Positions 7,558 through 14,878 of a stretch of DNA of 29,321 nucleotides are shown piece after piece. A program made the position numbers and the translations under genes. The notes under the pieces were generated by a model. The model did not search any database. It had not been told where the DNA came from and was given only the letters and a program-made list of their open reading frames with translations. Source of the stretch: SFJ001 sp045118955 (GTDB lineage: Bacteria > Bacillota > Clostridia > Oscillospirales > Ruminococcaceae). The stretch is from positions 1 to 29,321 of the forward strand of contig JBGVKB010000028.1 in the NCBI GenBank assembly GCA_045118955.1, written 5' to 3'. How positions within the stretch are numbered: the stretch's first letter is position 1; each line of letters begins with the position of its first letter.

Positions 7558-7726
7558 GACGGCGGTCACTGCGCCCCCCTTTGCCTCTCTCTTTGGGAGA
7601 GGTGCCCCGGCTCGCAGACCGGGGCGGAGAGGGTGACTGCGCACCAAGTGCCCTCTCAGTCGGCTTCGCCGACAGCTCCCCCAAAGGGGGAGCCAAGTTT
7701 GCGACCGCGGCCATAGATCCAGACGG
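7541..7726. repeat. Palindromic intergenic repeat element with flanking direct repeats
   Basis: This fills the 319-nt gap between the divergent pullulanase and membrane-kinase genes. CCGCGGCCATARATCCAGAC followed by GG occurs at 7541-7562 and 7705-7726 with one mismatch. Between the copies are four consecutive hairpins: CCTCTC/GAGAGG (7584-7602), CCCCGG/CCGGGG (7605-7624), GTCGGC/GCCGAC (7659-7673) and GCTCCCCC/GGGGGAGC (7675-7693). The last two resemble the repeat (…CTCAGTC-NNN-GACAGCTCCCCC…) that I associate with intergenic regions of Oscillospiraceae genomes. A non-coding, possibly MITE-like element is inferred; no transposase is nearby. Confidence 0.65.
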
Positions 7727-7769
7727 GGACGATTTTCACAAACGCGCTCTTTTCTGCAAAGGCCGGGCG

Positions 7770-7778
7770 TGGTACAAT
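7770..7778 (+). promoter_or_regulatory. Extended -10 promoter of the three-gene operon
   Basis: TGG-TACAAT ends at 7778, with a T-rich but weak -35 (TTTCTG near 7751). It overlaps an upstream in-frame ATG (7777), which therefore cannot be the start of the downstream gene. Confidence 0.5.
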
Positions 7779-7809
7779 GGAAAAAAACACACGAAAGGGG
7801 GCGTCCCAT

Positions 7810-8514
7810 ATGGGGGAGCTGCTGGCCGGCAACGGCGCGGTGCTGCTCTATTTCGCGGTGTGCGCCGGCTCGGCGCTGGTGGTGCGGCTGTGCTTCACCG
7901 TGCCCAACGAGCCGTTCCGCAAGCTGCTGCATTTTATCCTGCTGTTTTCCTGCCCGGTGTACCTGTTCGCCTTTGACCGCTGGCAGTACAGCGCCGGCTC
8001 GGCGCTGGGGTTCGCGGCGGCGGTCTGGCCCATCCTGTATCTGGCGGAGCGCATCCCCGGCTACTCCGCCCTGCTCACCGAGCGGCGGGGCGGCGAATTG
8101 AAGGCCAGCCTGCTGCTGGTGTTCGGGATGTTCGCGCTGGTCATCGCGGTGTGCTGGGGCGGGCTGAACGACCGGATGCTGGCGCTGGCGTCGGTGTTCG
8201 CATGGGGGCCGGGGGACGCGGCCGCCGCCCTTGTGGGCAAGCGGTTTGGCCGCCACCCGCTGACAGGGCGGCACATCGAGGGGCGCAAGAGCGCCGAGGG
8301 CACCGCCGCCATGTTTGGGGTCTCCCTTGCGGTGACGCTGGGGCTGCTGCTGGCGCGGGGCGGGCTGAGCCTGCCCGCCTGCCTGCTCACCGCCGCCCTC
8401 ACCGCCGCCGTGAGCGCCGCGGCGGAGCTGTTCACCCGGGGCGGGCGGGATACCTTCACCTGCCCGGTGGCGGCCATGCTGACCCTCATCGCCCTCACCC
8501 GACTGCTGAGCTGA
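7810..8514 (+). CDS. Polyprenol/phytol kinase-like (phosphatidate cytidylyltransferase-related) membrane protein
   Basis: A 234-aa integral membrane protein with about six or seven hydrophobic helices. The motif FRKLLHF near the N-terminus, GPGDAAAALVGKRFG in the middle, EGRKSAEGTAAMF after it and a final RGGRDTFTCPVAA match the dolichol kinase / phytol kinase / CTP-dependent membrane transferase family. These enzymes use CTP to phosphorylate a membrane isoprenoid or to activate a lipid. The frame is open from 7777, but GAAAGGGGG lies 8 nt before the ATG at 7810 and the -10 box overlaps the earlier ATG. It is followed after 12 nt by the next gene, so the three genes through 9916 are one operon. 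The exact lipid substrate cannot be told. Confidence 0.75.
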   Translation: MGELLAGNGAVLLYFAVCAGSALVVRLCFTVPNEPFRKLLHFILLFSCPVYLFAFDRWQYSAGSALGFAAAVWPILYLAERIPGYSALLTERRGGELKASLLLVFGMFALVIAVCWGGLNDRMLALASVFAWGPGDAAAALVGKRFGRHPLTGRHIEGRKSAEGTAAMFGVSLAVTLGLLLARGGLSLPACLLTAALTAAVSAAAELFTRGGRDTFTCPVAAMLTLIALTRLLS

Positions 8515-8526
8515 CCGGAGGAGCCT

Positions 8527-9135
8527 ATGAACGACCAAAGCAAGACCGCCGGCGGCCGCACCCTGCGGCTGTCGGTTTTGATGAGTGCCCCCGGCCCGCT
8601 GGTGGTGGGTCTGGGGCTGCTGGCGGGGCGCAGCGCCACCCAGCTTGCCGATTTTGTGCGCCGCAGCGCTGAACTTTTGGCCATCGTGGCGGCGTGGCTG
8701 GTGTACGCCCCCGCCGCCCGCGCCGAGCCGGAGCAGCGGGCGCGGCTGGAGCGCGGAGTGAACCGCTTTGTGGGCGCGGCCATGTGCCTGAGCGGGGCGG
8801 CCATGCTGCTGGTGGCCCTCCTCACCGACGGGAGCGAGGGCGGCAACGTGCTGCCCGGGCTGACCATTGCGGTGCTGGGGGTCATCGCCAACACCCTGTT
8901 CTGGCGGCGGTACGCCCGCCTGAGCCGGGAGGGCGGCGGGGCCATTCTGGCGGTGCAGAGCCGCCTGTACCGGGCCAAGGCGCTGGTGGACGGCTGCGTC
9001 ACCGGGGCGCTGCTGGCGGTGGCGCTGCTGCCCGGCTCCTCCCTCGCCCTGTGGCTGGACCGCGCCGGCTCGGCGGTGGTGGCGGTATACCTGATCCACT
9101 GCGGCCTGCGCACCCTGCGGGAGACCCGCGCCTGA
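8527..9135 (+). CDS. CDF-like membrane protein with degenerate metal site
   Basis: A 202-aa membrane protein with about five or six helices that resembles the transmembrane half of cation diffusion facilitators. GRSATQLADFVRRSAELLAI matches the helix-2 region, and the C-terminal WLDRAGSAVVAVYLIHCGLRTLRET matches the last helix of that fold. The four-residue zinc site of true CDF transporters is not intact: LADFVRRSAE keeps the first Asp but not the second, and the HxxxD of helix 5 is replaced (SRLYRAKALVDG). The cytoplasmic domain is absent. Transport activity is therefore doubtful. GGAGGAG precedes the ATG. It sits between a lipid-kinase-like gene and a HAD hydrolase gene, with 12 and 22 nt gaps. 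The fold assignment is moderate and the function is unknown. Confidence 0.6.
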   Translation: MNDQSKTAGGRTLRLSVLMSAPGPLVVGLGLLAGRSATQLADFVRRSAELLAIVAAWLVYAPAARAEPEQRARLERGVNRFVGAAMCLSGAAMLLVALLTDGSEGGNVLPGLTIAVLGVIANTLFWRRYARLSREGGGAILAVQSRLYRAKALVDGCVTGALLAVALLPGSSLALWLDRAGSAVVAVYLIHCGLRTLRETRA

Positions 9136-9157
9136 CCCATTCTGAAAGGAGCGACCC

Positions 9158-9916
9158 ATGCGTTACCCCGACCTTGTGTTTGACCTGTACGGCACCCTTG
9201 TGGACATCCACACCGAAGAAAACGACGCGGTGTGGGCAAAAACCGCCCTGTATTTCGGCTACTACGGGGCGGCGTACACCGCAGAGGAGCTGCGGGAGGC
9301 CTTCGCCGCCGCCATGTCCGCCCGCAAAGCCCGCGCCGGGCAGAGCTACGAGTGCTTCCCCGACCTGCCCTTTGAGCCGGTGATGGCGGAGCTATTCCGC
9401 GCCAAGGGGGTGGAGCAGAACGCCGACGCGCTGGGCGTGAATGCGGCGCAGCTTTTCCGTGTGTGCTCCACCGACCACCTGCGGCTGTACCCGGGGGTCT
9501 TGGATGCGCTGGCCGACCTGCGCGCCGCCGGGCACCGGCTGTGGCTGCTGAGCAACGCCCAGCGGGTGTTCACCGCCTTTGAGCTGCGGGCGCTGGGGCT
9601 GGAGGGGGTCTTTGACGGGGCGTACCTCTCCTCGGACTACGGCTGCCGCAAGCCGGACGGGCGGTTTTTCCGGGCGCTGCTGGAGGAGCAGCGGCTCGAC
9701 CCCGCCCGCTGCCTGATGATCGGCAACGACCGGGACACCGACATCGCCGGGGCGAAGGCCGCCGGCATGGCGACCCTCTACCTGCACACCGACCTGACCC
9801 CGCCCGACCAGTCCGCCGCCGACCTGGCGCTCTCCCCCTCCGCCTGCCCCGGCCCCCACTGGGAAGCGGAGGGCTGCGACTGGCCCGCGCTGGCAGAGGC
9901 GGTCAAGGAGCTGTAA
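9158..9916 (+). CDS. HAD-superfamily hydrolase
   Basis: A 252-aa cytoplasmic hydrolase of the haloacid dehalogenase superfamily with a helical cap between motifs I and II. Motif I is FDLYGT with nucleophile Asp9. The position two residues later is Tyr11 instead of the Asp that acts as general acid in typical phosphatases; this FDxYGT form is common in the 2-haloacid dehalogenase-like branch. Motif II is LLSNA (Ser132), motif III is CRKPDG (Lys165) and motif IV is IGNDRDTDIAG (Asp191, Asp195). GAAAGGAG precedes the ATG. It is the third gene of an operon with two membrane proteins, so a lipid-linked or nucleotide phosphate substrate is conceivable, but nothing in the sequence decides it. Confidence 0.85.
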   Translation: MRYPDLVFDLYGTLVDIHTEENDAVWAKTALYFGYYGAAYTAEELREAFAAAMSARKARAGQSYECFPDLPFEPVMAELFRAKGVEQNADALGVNAAQLFRVCSTDHLRLYPGVLDALADLRAAGHRLWLLSNAQRVFTAFELRALGLEGVFDGAYLSSDYGCRKPDGRFFRALLEEQRLDPARCLMIGNDRDTDIAGAKAAGMATLYLHTDLTPPDQSAADLALSPSACPGPHWEAEGCDWPALAEAVKEL

Positions 9917-9953
9917 AGGGGCGGCGCTTTGCGCCGAGTGCATTTACCCCAAC

Positions 9954-9993
9954 AAAAAACAGGGTCTCCCCCAGCGGGGAGACCCTGTTTTTT
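9954..9993. terminator. Strong bidirectional terminator
   Basis: An 18-bp perfect stem (9954-9971 and 9976-9993) with a CAGC loop, A-run on the left and T-run on the right. It separates the HAD gene from the convergent traX-like gene and serves both. Confidence 0.92.
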
Positions 9994-9998
9994 TGTCC

Positions 9999-10778
9999 TC
10001 ACACGGCGTAGAGGGAGGTGAGCGCGATGATCAGCAGCATGACCGGGTAGGCCAGGCAGTTGAACACCCGGTTGCCCTTGCCCTTTTGGCCGTTGTAGCC
10101 GTGTACCACCAGAAAGCCCATGGGGGTGGCCATCATCAGCGGGGAGCCGATGCTGCAGGCCAGCGCCGCCACCGAGCCCATCAGGTTCTGATGGATGGAG
10201 TTGGCGCGGAACAGCCACAGCACCGCCACCACCAGCACCACGCTGGCGCCGTTTTCGATGCGGAGCATCCCGCCCCACACCATGGCCGCGGCGGTGACCG
10301 CCAGCTTGATGAGGGTGTTCTGCACCCCCTTTTCGGCGTAGCGGCTGTAGAACAGCAGCACCACAAAGGCCAGCGCCAGCGCCCACACCGGGTTCTGGCG
10401 GCCGAAGTCCAGCAGGCCGCCGCCCATGGCCAGGTCGTAGGGCACCTCGCTGAGCAGCGCCACGCCCGCCACCCGCGCCAGATAGCGGGTGCGGTCGGCG
10501 GTGCGCTGGAAGCCGTCCACCAGCAAAAAGCAGAAGATGGGCACGGCACAGGTCTCCACTGCCTGCAAAAGCAGCGCCGTGGTGGCGTAGATCATGGCGT
10601 CGTCGCTGGCCTCCATCACCTGCAAAAGCTGCTCGATGGTGCGCTCGCCCACGCCCAGCATACGGTTTTGAATGATGCCGCGCCCGGCGGCGCCCAGCGC
10701 CAGAAACAACAGGCCCCAAAAGCGCAGGCCGTTGCGGTCAAGGCCCCGCCGGCGGGCGGGCTTTTTGAGTTGCTCCAT
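9999..10778 (-). CDS. TraX-family membrane protein
   Basis: A 259-aa polytopic membrane protein of the TraX family, named after the F-plasmid pilin acetylase; chromosomal members are likely membrane acyltransferases of unknown substrate. Typical motifs are present: an N-terminal NGLRFWGLLFLALGAAGR, then VPIFCFLLVDGFQRTADRTRYLARVAGVALLSEVPYDLA, and a C-terminal YNGQKGKGNRVFNCLAYPVMLLIIAL. The frame is open from 10802, but AAAGGAG lies 7 nt before the ATG at 10778, so that start is chosen. It lies 42 nt after the lipoprotein amylase in the same direction with no terminator between them, so it is probably the last gene of the mal operon. It may modify a cell-envelope glycan or a surface protein; this is inferred from position only. 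Confidence 0.85.
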   Translation of the reverse strand: MEQLKKPARRRGLDRNGLRFWGLLFLALGAAGRGIIQNRMLGVGERTIEQLLQVMEASDDAMIYATTALLLQAVETCAVPIFCFLLVDGFQRTADRTRYLARVAGVALLSEVPYDLAMGGGLLDFGRQNPVWALALAFVVLLFYSRYAEKGVQNTLIKLAVTAAAMVWGGMLRIENGASVVLVVAVLWLFRANSIHQNLMGSVAALACSIGSPLMMATPMGFLVVHGYNGQKGKGNRVFNCLAYPVMLLIIALTSLYAV

Positions 10779-10820
10779 GGGGAGTCTCCTTTCGGTGGTC
10801 AAAAATCGCGTTGTGCCGCG

Positions 10821-12503
10821 TTATGCGGCGGGGGTCAGCACCGCCACGCCCCAGGCGGGCAGGTGCAGGGCAGCGCCCTCCTGCGCCACCGGCTCCTCGC
10901 CGGTGACAAGGCTGGCCGCCAGCGTCCAGTCAGCATAGGCGCTCAGGTCAGCCTCGGCGGCCTCGGCGGAGAGGTTCATCAGGAGGATGCACTCCTCCCC
11001 CTCCCAGCTCTTGCGCTGGGCGCTGACGCAGCCGGTGTTGAGGGCGGTCTCGGCGGTGGTGCGCCCGTGGGAGATGGCCGGGATGGCCTGCCGGATGGCG
11101 ATGGCCTGCCGGTAGTAGTTGTACACCGAGCCGTCGTCCCCCTTCTGCTGGGCAAGCCCGCCGAACAGATACTCCTCGGGCAGCTCGCACTCGGGCGGGG
11201 GCGCGGGGGTGTCGGCGGTGCCGTTCTCATCCCACAGCATGGGTGCGCGGTAGGAGGGGTCGTTGGTGCCGCCGCAGATCATGCCCAGCTCCTCGCCGTA
11301 GTAGACGAACACACTGCCGCTCATAAACAGGTTCATGGCGCCGGCCAGCTTGGTCTTTTCGGCGGTGCGGCCCACAAAGCCCGCGATGCGCCCCACGTCG
11401 TGGTTGCTCAGGAAGGGCGCGTCGATGTAGGCGGGGTTGCTGCCCAGATAGGCGGCGTCGGCCTTTTCCAGCGCGGTGGCGTAGGTGCTCACCACGTCGG
11501 GCTGGCCCGCGCCCCGCAGCACCGACACGATCTTGCCGTCCACGTTGCCGAAGGCGTAGTCAAAGATGCTGGTGATGCCGCTCTTATAGTAGGTGGTGAT
11601 GTTGGCAAAGCTGTCCCACACCTCCGCCACAAAGTAGCAGTCCGGGTCGAGGGCGCGGCCGGTGGTCTCGATCCAGTTCAGCACCTCGAGATTCTTCTCG
11701 GCGTTGCCGGACCAGAACTCCTTGGCGGCGTCCAGACGGAAGCCCGCCGCGCCCTTCTCCAGCCAGAAGGCCATGATGTCCTTGATCTCCTCCCGCACGG
11801 CGGGGCTGTCCAGATTCAGGTCGGGCATATCGTAGCTGAAGCGGCTCTCGTAGTACCAGCCCGCCGCGCCGGTCACCTCGTGGTAGCCGGCGGGGCAGCT
11901 CTCGGCCTGCGCGAAGTTGTAGTAGTCCACCGTGGGGCAGACCGCCGGGTCGGGCTGTGCGCCCGCGGGCAGGCTCTGCAGGTGGGCCACCGCCTCCTTG
12001 AACCAGGGGTGCTCGCTGCCGGTGTGGTTCACCACCAGATCCAGAATGACCCGGATGCCCCGGCCCGCGCAGTCCGCCAGCAGGGCCTCCATATCCTCCA
12101 TGGTGCCGTAGGCGGGGTCGATGGCGTAGTAGTCGCTCACGTTGTACTTGTGGTAGCTGGTGCTGGGGTGAATGGGCATCAGCCAGATGCCATTGATGCC
12201 CAGCGCCTGCAGCTCGTCCAGCTTGGAGCGCACGCCCGCAAGGTCGCCGACGCCGTCGCCGTCCGAGTCGCAGTAGGAGTAAACGAAGATCTCATACCAG
12301 GTGCGGTATTCGTCGTCGGGGCTTTCGCCCAGTGCGCGGATGCTCTCCAGTGCCTGCTCGGTCTTTGCCGCCCCCTGCGAAGAGGCGGCCGCCCCCGACG
12401 GATCGGAGACGGCCGCATTGGGGTCTTCACTTGCGGCGGGCGCGCAGCCCGCCAGCAGGAGCAAGCTCAGAAGCAGACACAGCAATTTTGCTGCGTGCTT
12501 CAT
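10821..12503 (-). CDS. Surface lipoprotein alpha-amylase (GH13)
   Basis: A 560-aa secreted, lipid-anchored GH13 enzyme, the only starch enzyme here with an export signal. Cys20 follows the lipobox LLAGC, and residues 21-60 are an Ala/Ser/Pro linker. The barrel has a calcium-type loop DSDGDGVGD (79-87), region I DLVVNH (155-160), region V MPDLN (226-230), region II GFRLDAAK (nucleophile Asp258), acid Glu294 in AEVWD and region IV FLSNHD (Asp369). A short beta domain ends the protein. GAAGGG in the end of malG precedes the ATG, and only 4 nt separate the genes, so it is co-transcribed with the transporter. It would cut alpha-1,4 glucan at the cell surface to feed MalE. Transglycosylating or maltogenic specificity cannot be excluded. 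Confidence 0.92.
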   Translation of the reverse strand: MKHAAKLLCLLLSLLLLAGCAPAASEDPNAAVSDPSGAAASSQGAAKTEQALESIRALGESPDDEYRTWYEIFVYSYCDSDGDGVGDLAGVRSKLDELQALGINGIWLMPIHPSTSYHKYNVSDYYAIDPAYGTMEDMEALLADCAGRGIRVILDLVVNHTGSEHPWFKEAVAHLQSLPAGAQPDPAVCPTVDYYNFAQAESCPAGYHEVTGAAGWYYESRFSYDMPDLNLDSPAVREEIKDIMAFWLEKGAAGFRLDAAKEFWSGNAEKNLEVLNWIETTGRALDPDCYFVAEVWDSFANITTYYKSGITSIFDYAFGNVDGKIVSVLRGAGQPDVVSTYATALEKADAAYLGSNPAYIDAPFLSNHDVGRIAGFVGRTAEKTKLAGAMNLFMSGSVFVYYGEELGMICGGTNDPSYRAPMLWDENGTADTPAPPPECELPEEYLFGGLAQQKGDDGSVYNYYRQAIAIRQAIPAISHGRTTAETALNTGCVSAQRKSWEGEECILLMNLSAEAAEADLSAYADWTLAASLVTGEEPVAQEGAALHLPAWGVAVLTPAA

Positions 12504-12507
12504 ATCA

Positions 12508-13383
12508 TCAACCCTTCACAGCGCCGCTCATGGCTTCCTGATAGAACTTCTGGGTGATGATGAACAGGATGGAGATGGGGATGGCCACCAGCACGGCGCC
12601 CGCGCAGAAGCGGGTGAACCAGTTGCCGATGTACTCCATCTCCAGCATACGCCACAGACCGATGGACACGGTGTAGTACTGCGCCTCGGCACGGACGATG
12701 ATCTTGGCAAAGATGAAGTCCATCCAGGGGCCCATGAAGGCGGTGATGACCTGATACACGATCATCGGCTTGCACAGAGGCAGGATGACCATGGTGAAGG
12801 TCTGCCACTTGGTGGCGCCGTCCAGATAGGCGGCCTCCTCCAGCGCCTTGGGGATGGTGTCCATGTAGCCCTTCATGACGAAGAAGCCGGTGCCGGCGCC
12901 CGCCGAGAAGCAGATGACCAGCGCGATGGGAATGTTGGAGCCCTCGGTCAGACCCATGGCCTTCAGCAGGAAGTAGATGGCGACCATGGACATGAAGCCC
13001 GGGAACAGGTTGATGATCATCGCCATGTTCATGTAGGGCTTGCGCATGGGCCACTTCAGGCGGCTGAGGGAGTAGGACACCGCCAGCACGAAGAAGGTGC
13101 TGATCAGGCAGCTAAAGATGGAGATCACGAAGGTGTTCATGAACATCCGGGGGAAGTTCATGGTGGTGGTCTCGGTCAGAAGCTGGATGTAGTTGTTCAG
13201 GGTGTACTCCTTCGGGAAGAAGGTGGAGCTGAACATACCGGTGCTCCCAGCGCGGAAGCTGTGGGCCACCAGCCAGACGAAGGGGATCAGCCACACGATG
13301 GACATGATGACCAGAAAGCCGTGTGCCAGAATGTCCGAGATGAGACGCTTGGTCTTCATGGAACCGGAATTTTTCTTATCCAT
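12508..13383 (-). CDS. malG: Maltodextrin ABC transporter permease MalG-type
   Basis: A 291-aa inner-membrane permease with six predicted helices. The EAA loop that contacts the ATPase is EEAAYLDGATKWQTFTMVIL followed by PLCKP (182-206). The C-terminal FYQEAMSGAVKG is typical of MalG/MsmG proteins. Its ATG overlaps the malF stop (TAATG), so the two permeases are translationally coupled and probably form a heterodimer. Substrate assignment to maltodextrin rests on the operon context (MalE-like protein, amylase) and on similarity to Gram-positive MalD/MalG proteins. Confidence 0.92.
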   Translation of the reverse strand: MDKKNSGSMKTKRLISDILAHGFLVIMSIVWLIPFVWLVAHSFRAGSTGMFSSTFFPKEYTLNNYIQLLTETTTMNFPRMFMNTFVISIFSCLISTFFVLAVSYSLSRLKWPMRKPYMNMAMIINLFPGFMSMVAIYFLLKAMGLTEGSNIPIALVICFSAGAGTGFFVMKGYMDTIPKALEEAAYLDGATKWQTFTMVILPLCKPMIVYQVITAFMGPWMDFIFAKIIVRAEAQYYTVSIGLWRMLEMEYIGNWFTRFCAGAVLVAIPISILFIITQKFYQEAMSGAVKG

Positions 13384-14756
13384 TATTTGAAGCCCTCCTC
13401 ATCCTTGTAGGAACCGGAGCTGCGGTAGGTGACCAGCGCCACGACACTCAGCACCACGAAGGTGAAGATGCCGATGACCGCGCCCAGGTTGAACTCCTGA
13501 CGGTCAATGGACAGCTTGTACAGCCAGGTGACCAGCAGGTCGGTCTGGCCCGCGGAGTCGCCCACATAGGTGGGGCCGCCGCCGGTCAGCAGGTAGATGA
13601 TGTTGAAGTTGTTGATGTTGCCGGTAAACTGGGTGATGATGTAGGGGGTCATCACGAACAGCATATAGGGCAGGGTGATGTTCATGAACTGCTGCACCGC
13701 GTTGGCGCCGTCGATGCGGGCGGCCTCATACTGGTCGGCGGGGATATTCTTCAGAATACCGGTGACCTGCATGACGGTGTAGGGAATGCCCACCCACAGG
13801 TTGATGACGATCAGCAGCACGCGCGCCCACATGGCGTCGGTCAGGAAGGGGAACACCTCGCCATGATCCAGAACGCCCAGGCTCTGGAACAGGGTGTTCA
13901 CCGCGCCGTTCTCCTTGAACATGGTGCGGATGATCAGCAGGGACACGAACTGGGGCACCGCGATGGTCAGGGACAGGATGGTGCGCCACAGGCCCTTCAG
14001 GCGGGTGGTCTTGCGCTCGATGATCAGCGCCACAAAGGTGCCCAGGAAGAAGTTCAGGAAGGTGGCAAAGAAGGCCCAGACCAGAGTCCAGCCCAGCACG
14101 CTGCCGAACTGCTTGCCGATGGTGGAACCGGCGTTGAACAGGGAGGCGAAGTTCGCCAGACCCACCCAGTCGAACAGGATCAGATGGTCACCGACCTTGG
14201 AGTAGTTGGTGAAGGCCATCAGCATCATGTAGACCAGGGGGATGATGGTGAAGATCAGCAGGGTGACGAAGGGGGGCACCATGAACAGCTTGTGGATGTT
14301 CTGATCCAGCAGGCTCTTCACGTCCTCAAAGAAGGTGGGGACGTGCTTGCCCTCTTTCTTCAGGCACAGGGCGTAGTAGCCGCTGCGCACCGAAGACCAC
14401 CAAATCACCGCCAGCACGCACAGGACCACGATGCTGGCCACGGCGTACAGCAGGATCTGCTGGGAGTTGTCGCCCTGAATGTACTCGTAGACGCCCTTGG
14501 CGTCGTTCCAGACCTCCTCGGTGGCGCGGTCGCCCAGGCTGGGCAGCAGGCCGAGCCAGTGGAAGCCGCCCGCCTCGGGCAGGAACATAAAGCCAAGACA
14601 AAGGATCTCAATGGCCAGCATCAGCAGGCCCATGATAAAGCGGCCGGCAACCAAGTTGCCCAGACCCATCACAATGCAGGAGAGCCAGACGATGGGGCCG
14701 CCGTTTTTCAAAGCATTGATAAGCGAATAGCTGCCTGCGTTACGTTCGTAAAGCAC
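13383..14756 (-). CDS. malF: Maltodextrin ABC transporter permease MalF-type
   Basis: A 457-aa permease. The first 150 residues are an extra segment with two or three helices (about 22-60 and 100-120), as in streptococcal MalC-type proteins. The canonical permease domain follows (about 160-450), with its EAA loop YEAARIDGANAVQQFMNITL at 343-362. The start codon is GTG, 7 nt after GGGAGGG. A terminator-like hairpin lies between malE and this gene, so it probably receives only part of the malE transcription. Partner of malG; substrate inferred from context. Confidence 0.92.
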   Translation of the reverse strand: MLYERNAGSYSLINALKNGGPIVWLSCIVMGLGNLVAGRFIMGLLMLAIEILCLGFMFLPEAGGFHWLGLLPSLGDRATEEVWNDAKGVYEYIQGDNSQQILLYAVASIVVLCVLAVIWWSSVRSGYYALCLKKEGKHVPTFFEDVKSLLDQNIHKLFMVPPFVTLLIFTIIPLVYMMLMAFTNYSKVGDHLILFDWVGLANFASLFNAGSTIGKQFGSVLGWTLVWAFFATFLNFFLGTFVALIIERKTTRLKGLWRTILSLTIAVPQFVSLLIIRTMFKENGAVNTLFQSLGVLDHGEVFPFLTDAMWARVLLIVINLWVGIPYTVMQVTGILKNIPADQYEAARIDGANAVQQFMNITLPYMLFVMTPYIITQFTGNINNFNIIYLLTGGGPTYVGDSAGQTDLLVTWLYKLSIDRQEFNLGAVIGIFTFVVLSVVALVTYRSSGSYKDEEGFK

Positions 14757-14779
14757 GCTATCGCCCTCCCTTCTGTGGT

Positions 14780-14827
14780 TTTAAAAGAAAAGCGGCGGCC
14801 AGAAACTCACGTTATCCGGCCGCCGCT
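14780..14827 (-). terminator. Intra-operon terminator/attenuator between malE and malF
   Basis: On the minus strand AGCGGCGGCC pairs with GGCCGCCGCT (arms at 14818-14827 and 14791-14800), followed by TTTCTTTTAA. It would lower read-through from malE into malFG-amylase, giving more binding protein than permease. Confidence 0.8.
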
Positions 14828-14878
14828 GCGTGTTCTCAGTTAATCCTCAGGGGCGGGTCAGTTGAATCGGAATTCAGC

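Noticed and set aside
7351..9159. A 602-codon minus-strand frame across the repeat element and membrane-protein operon
   Set aside because: It crosses a hairpin-rich non-coding repeat and lies antisense to two genes with good ribosome sites.
9993..12557. An 854-codon plus-strand frame opposite traX and the amylase
   Set aside because: Same antisense artefact; the minus-strand products have clear families and catalytic motifs.
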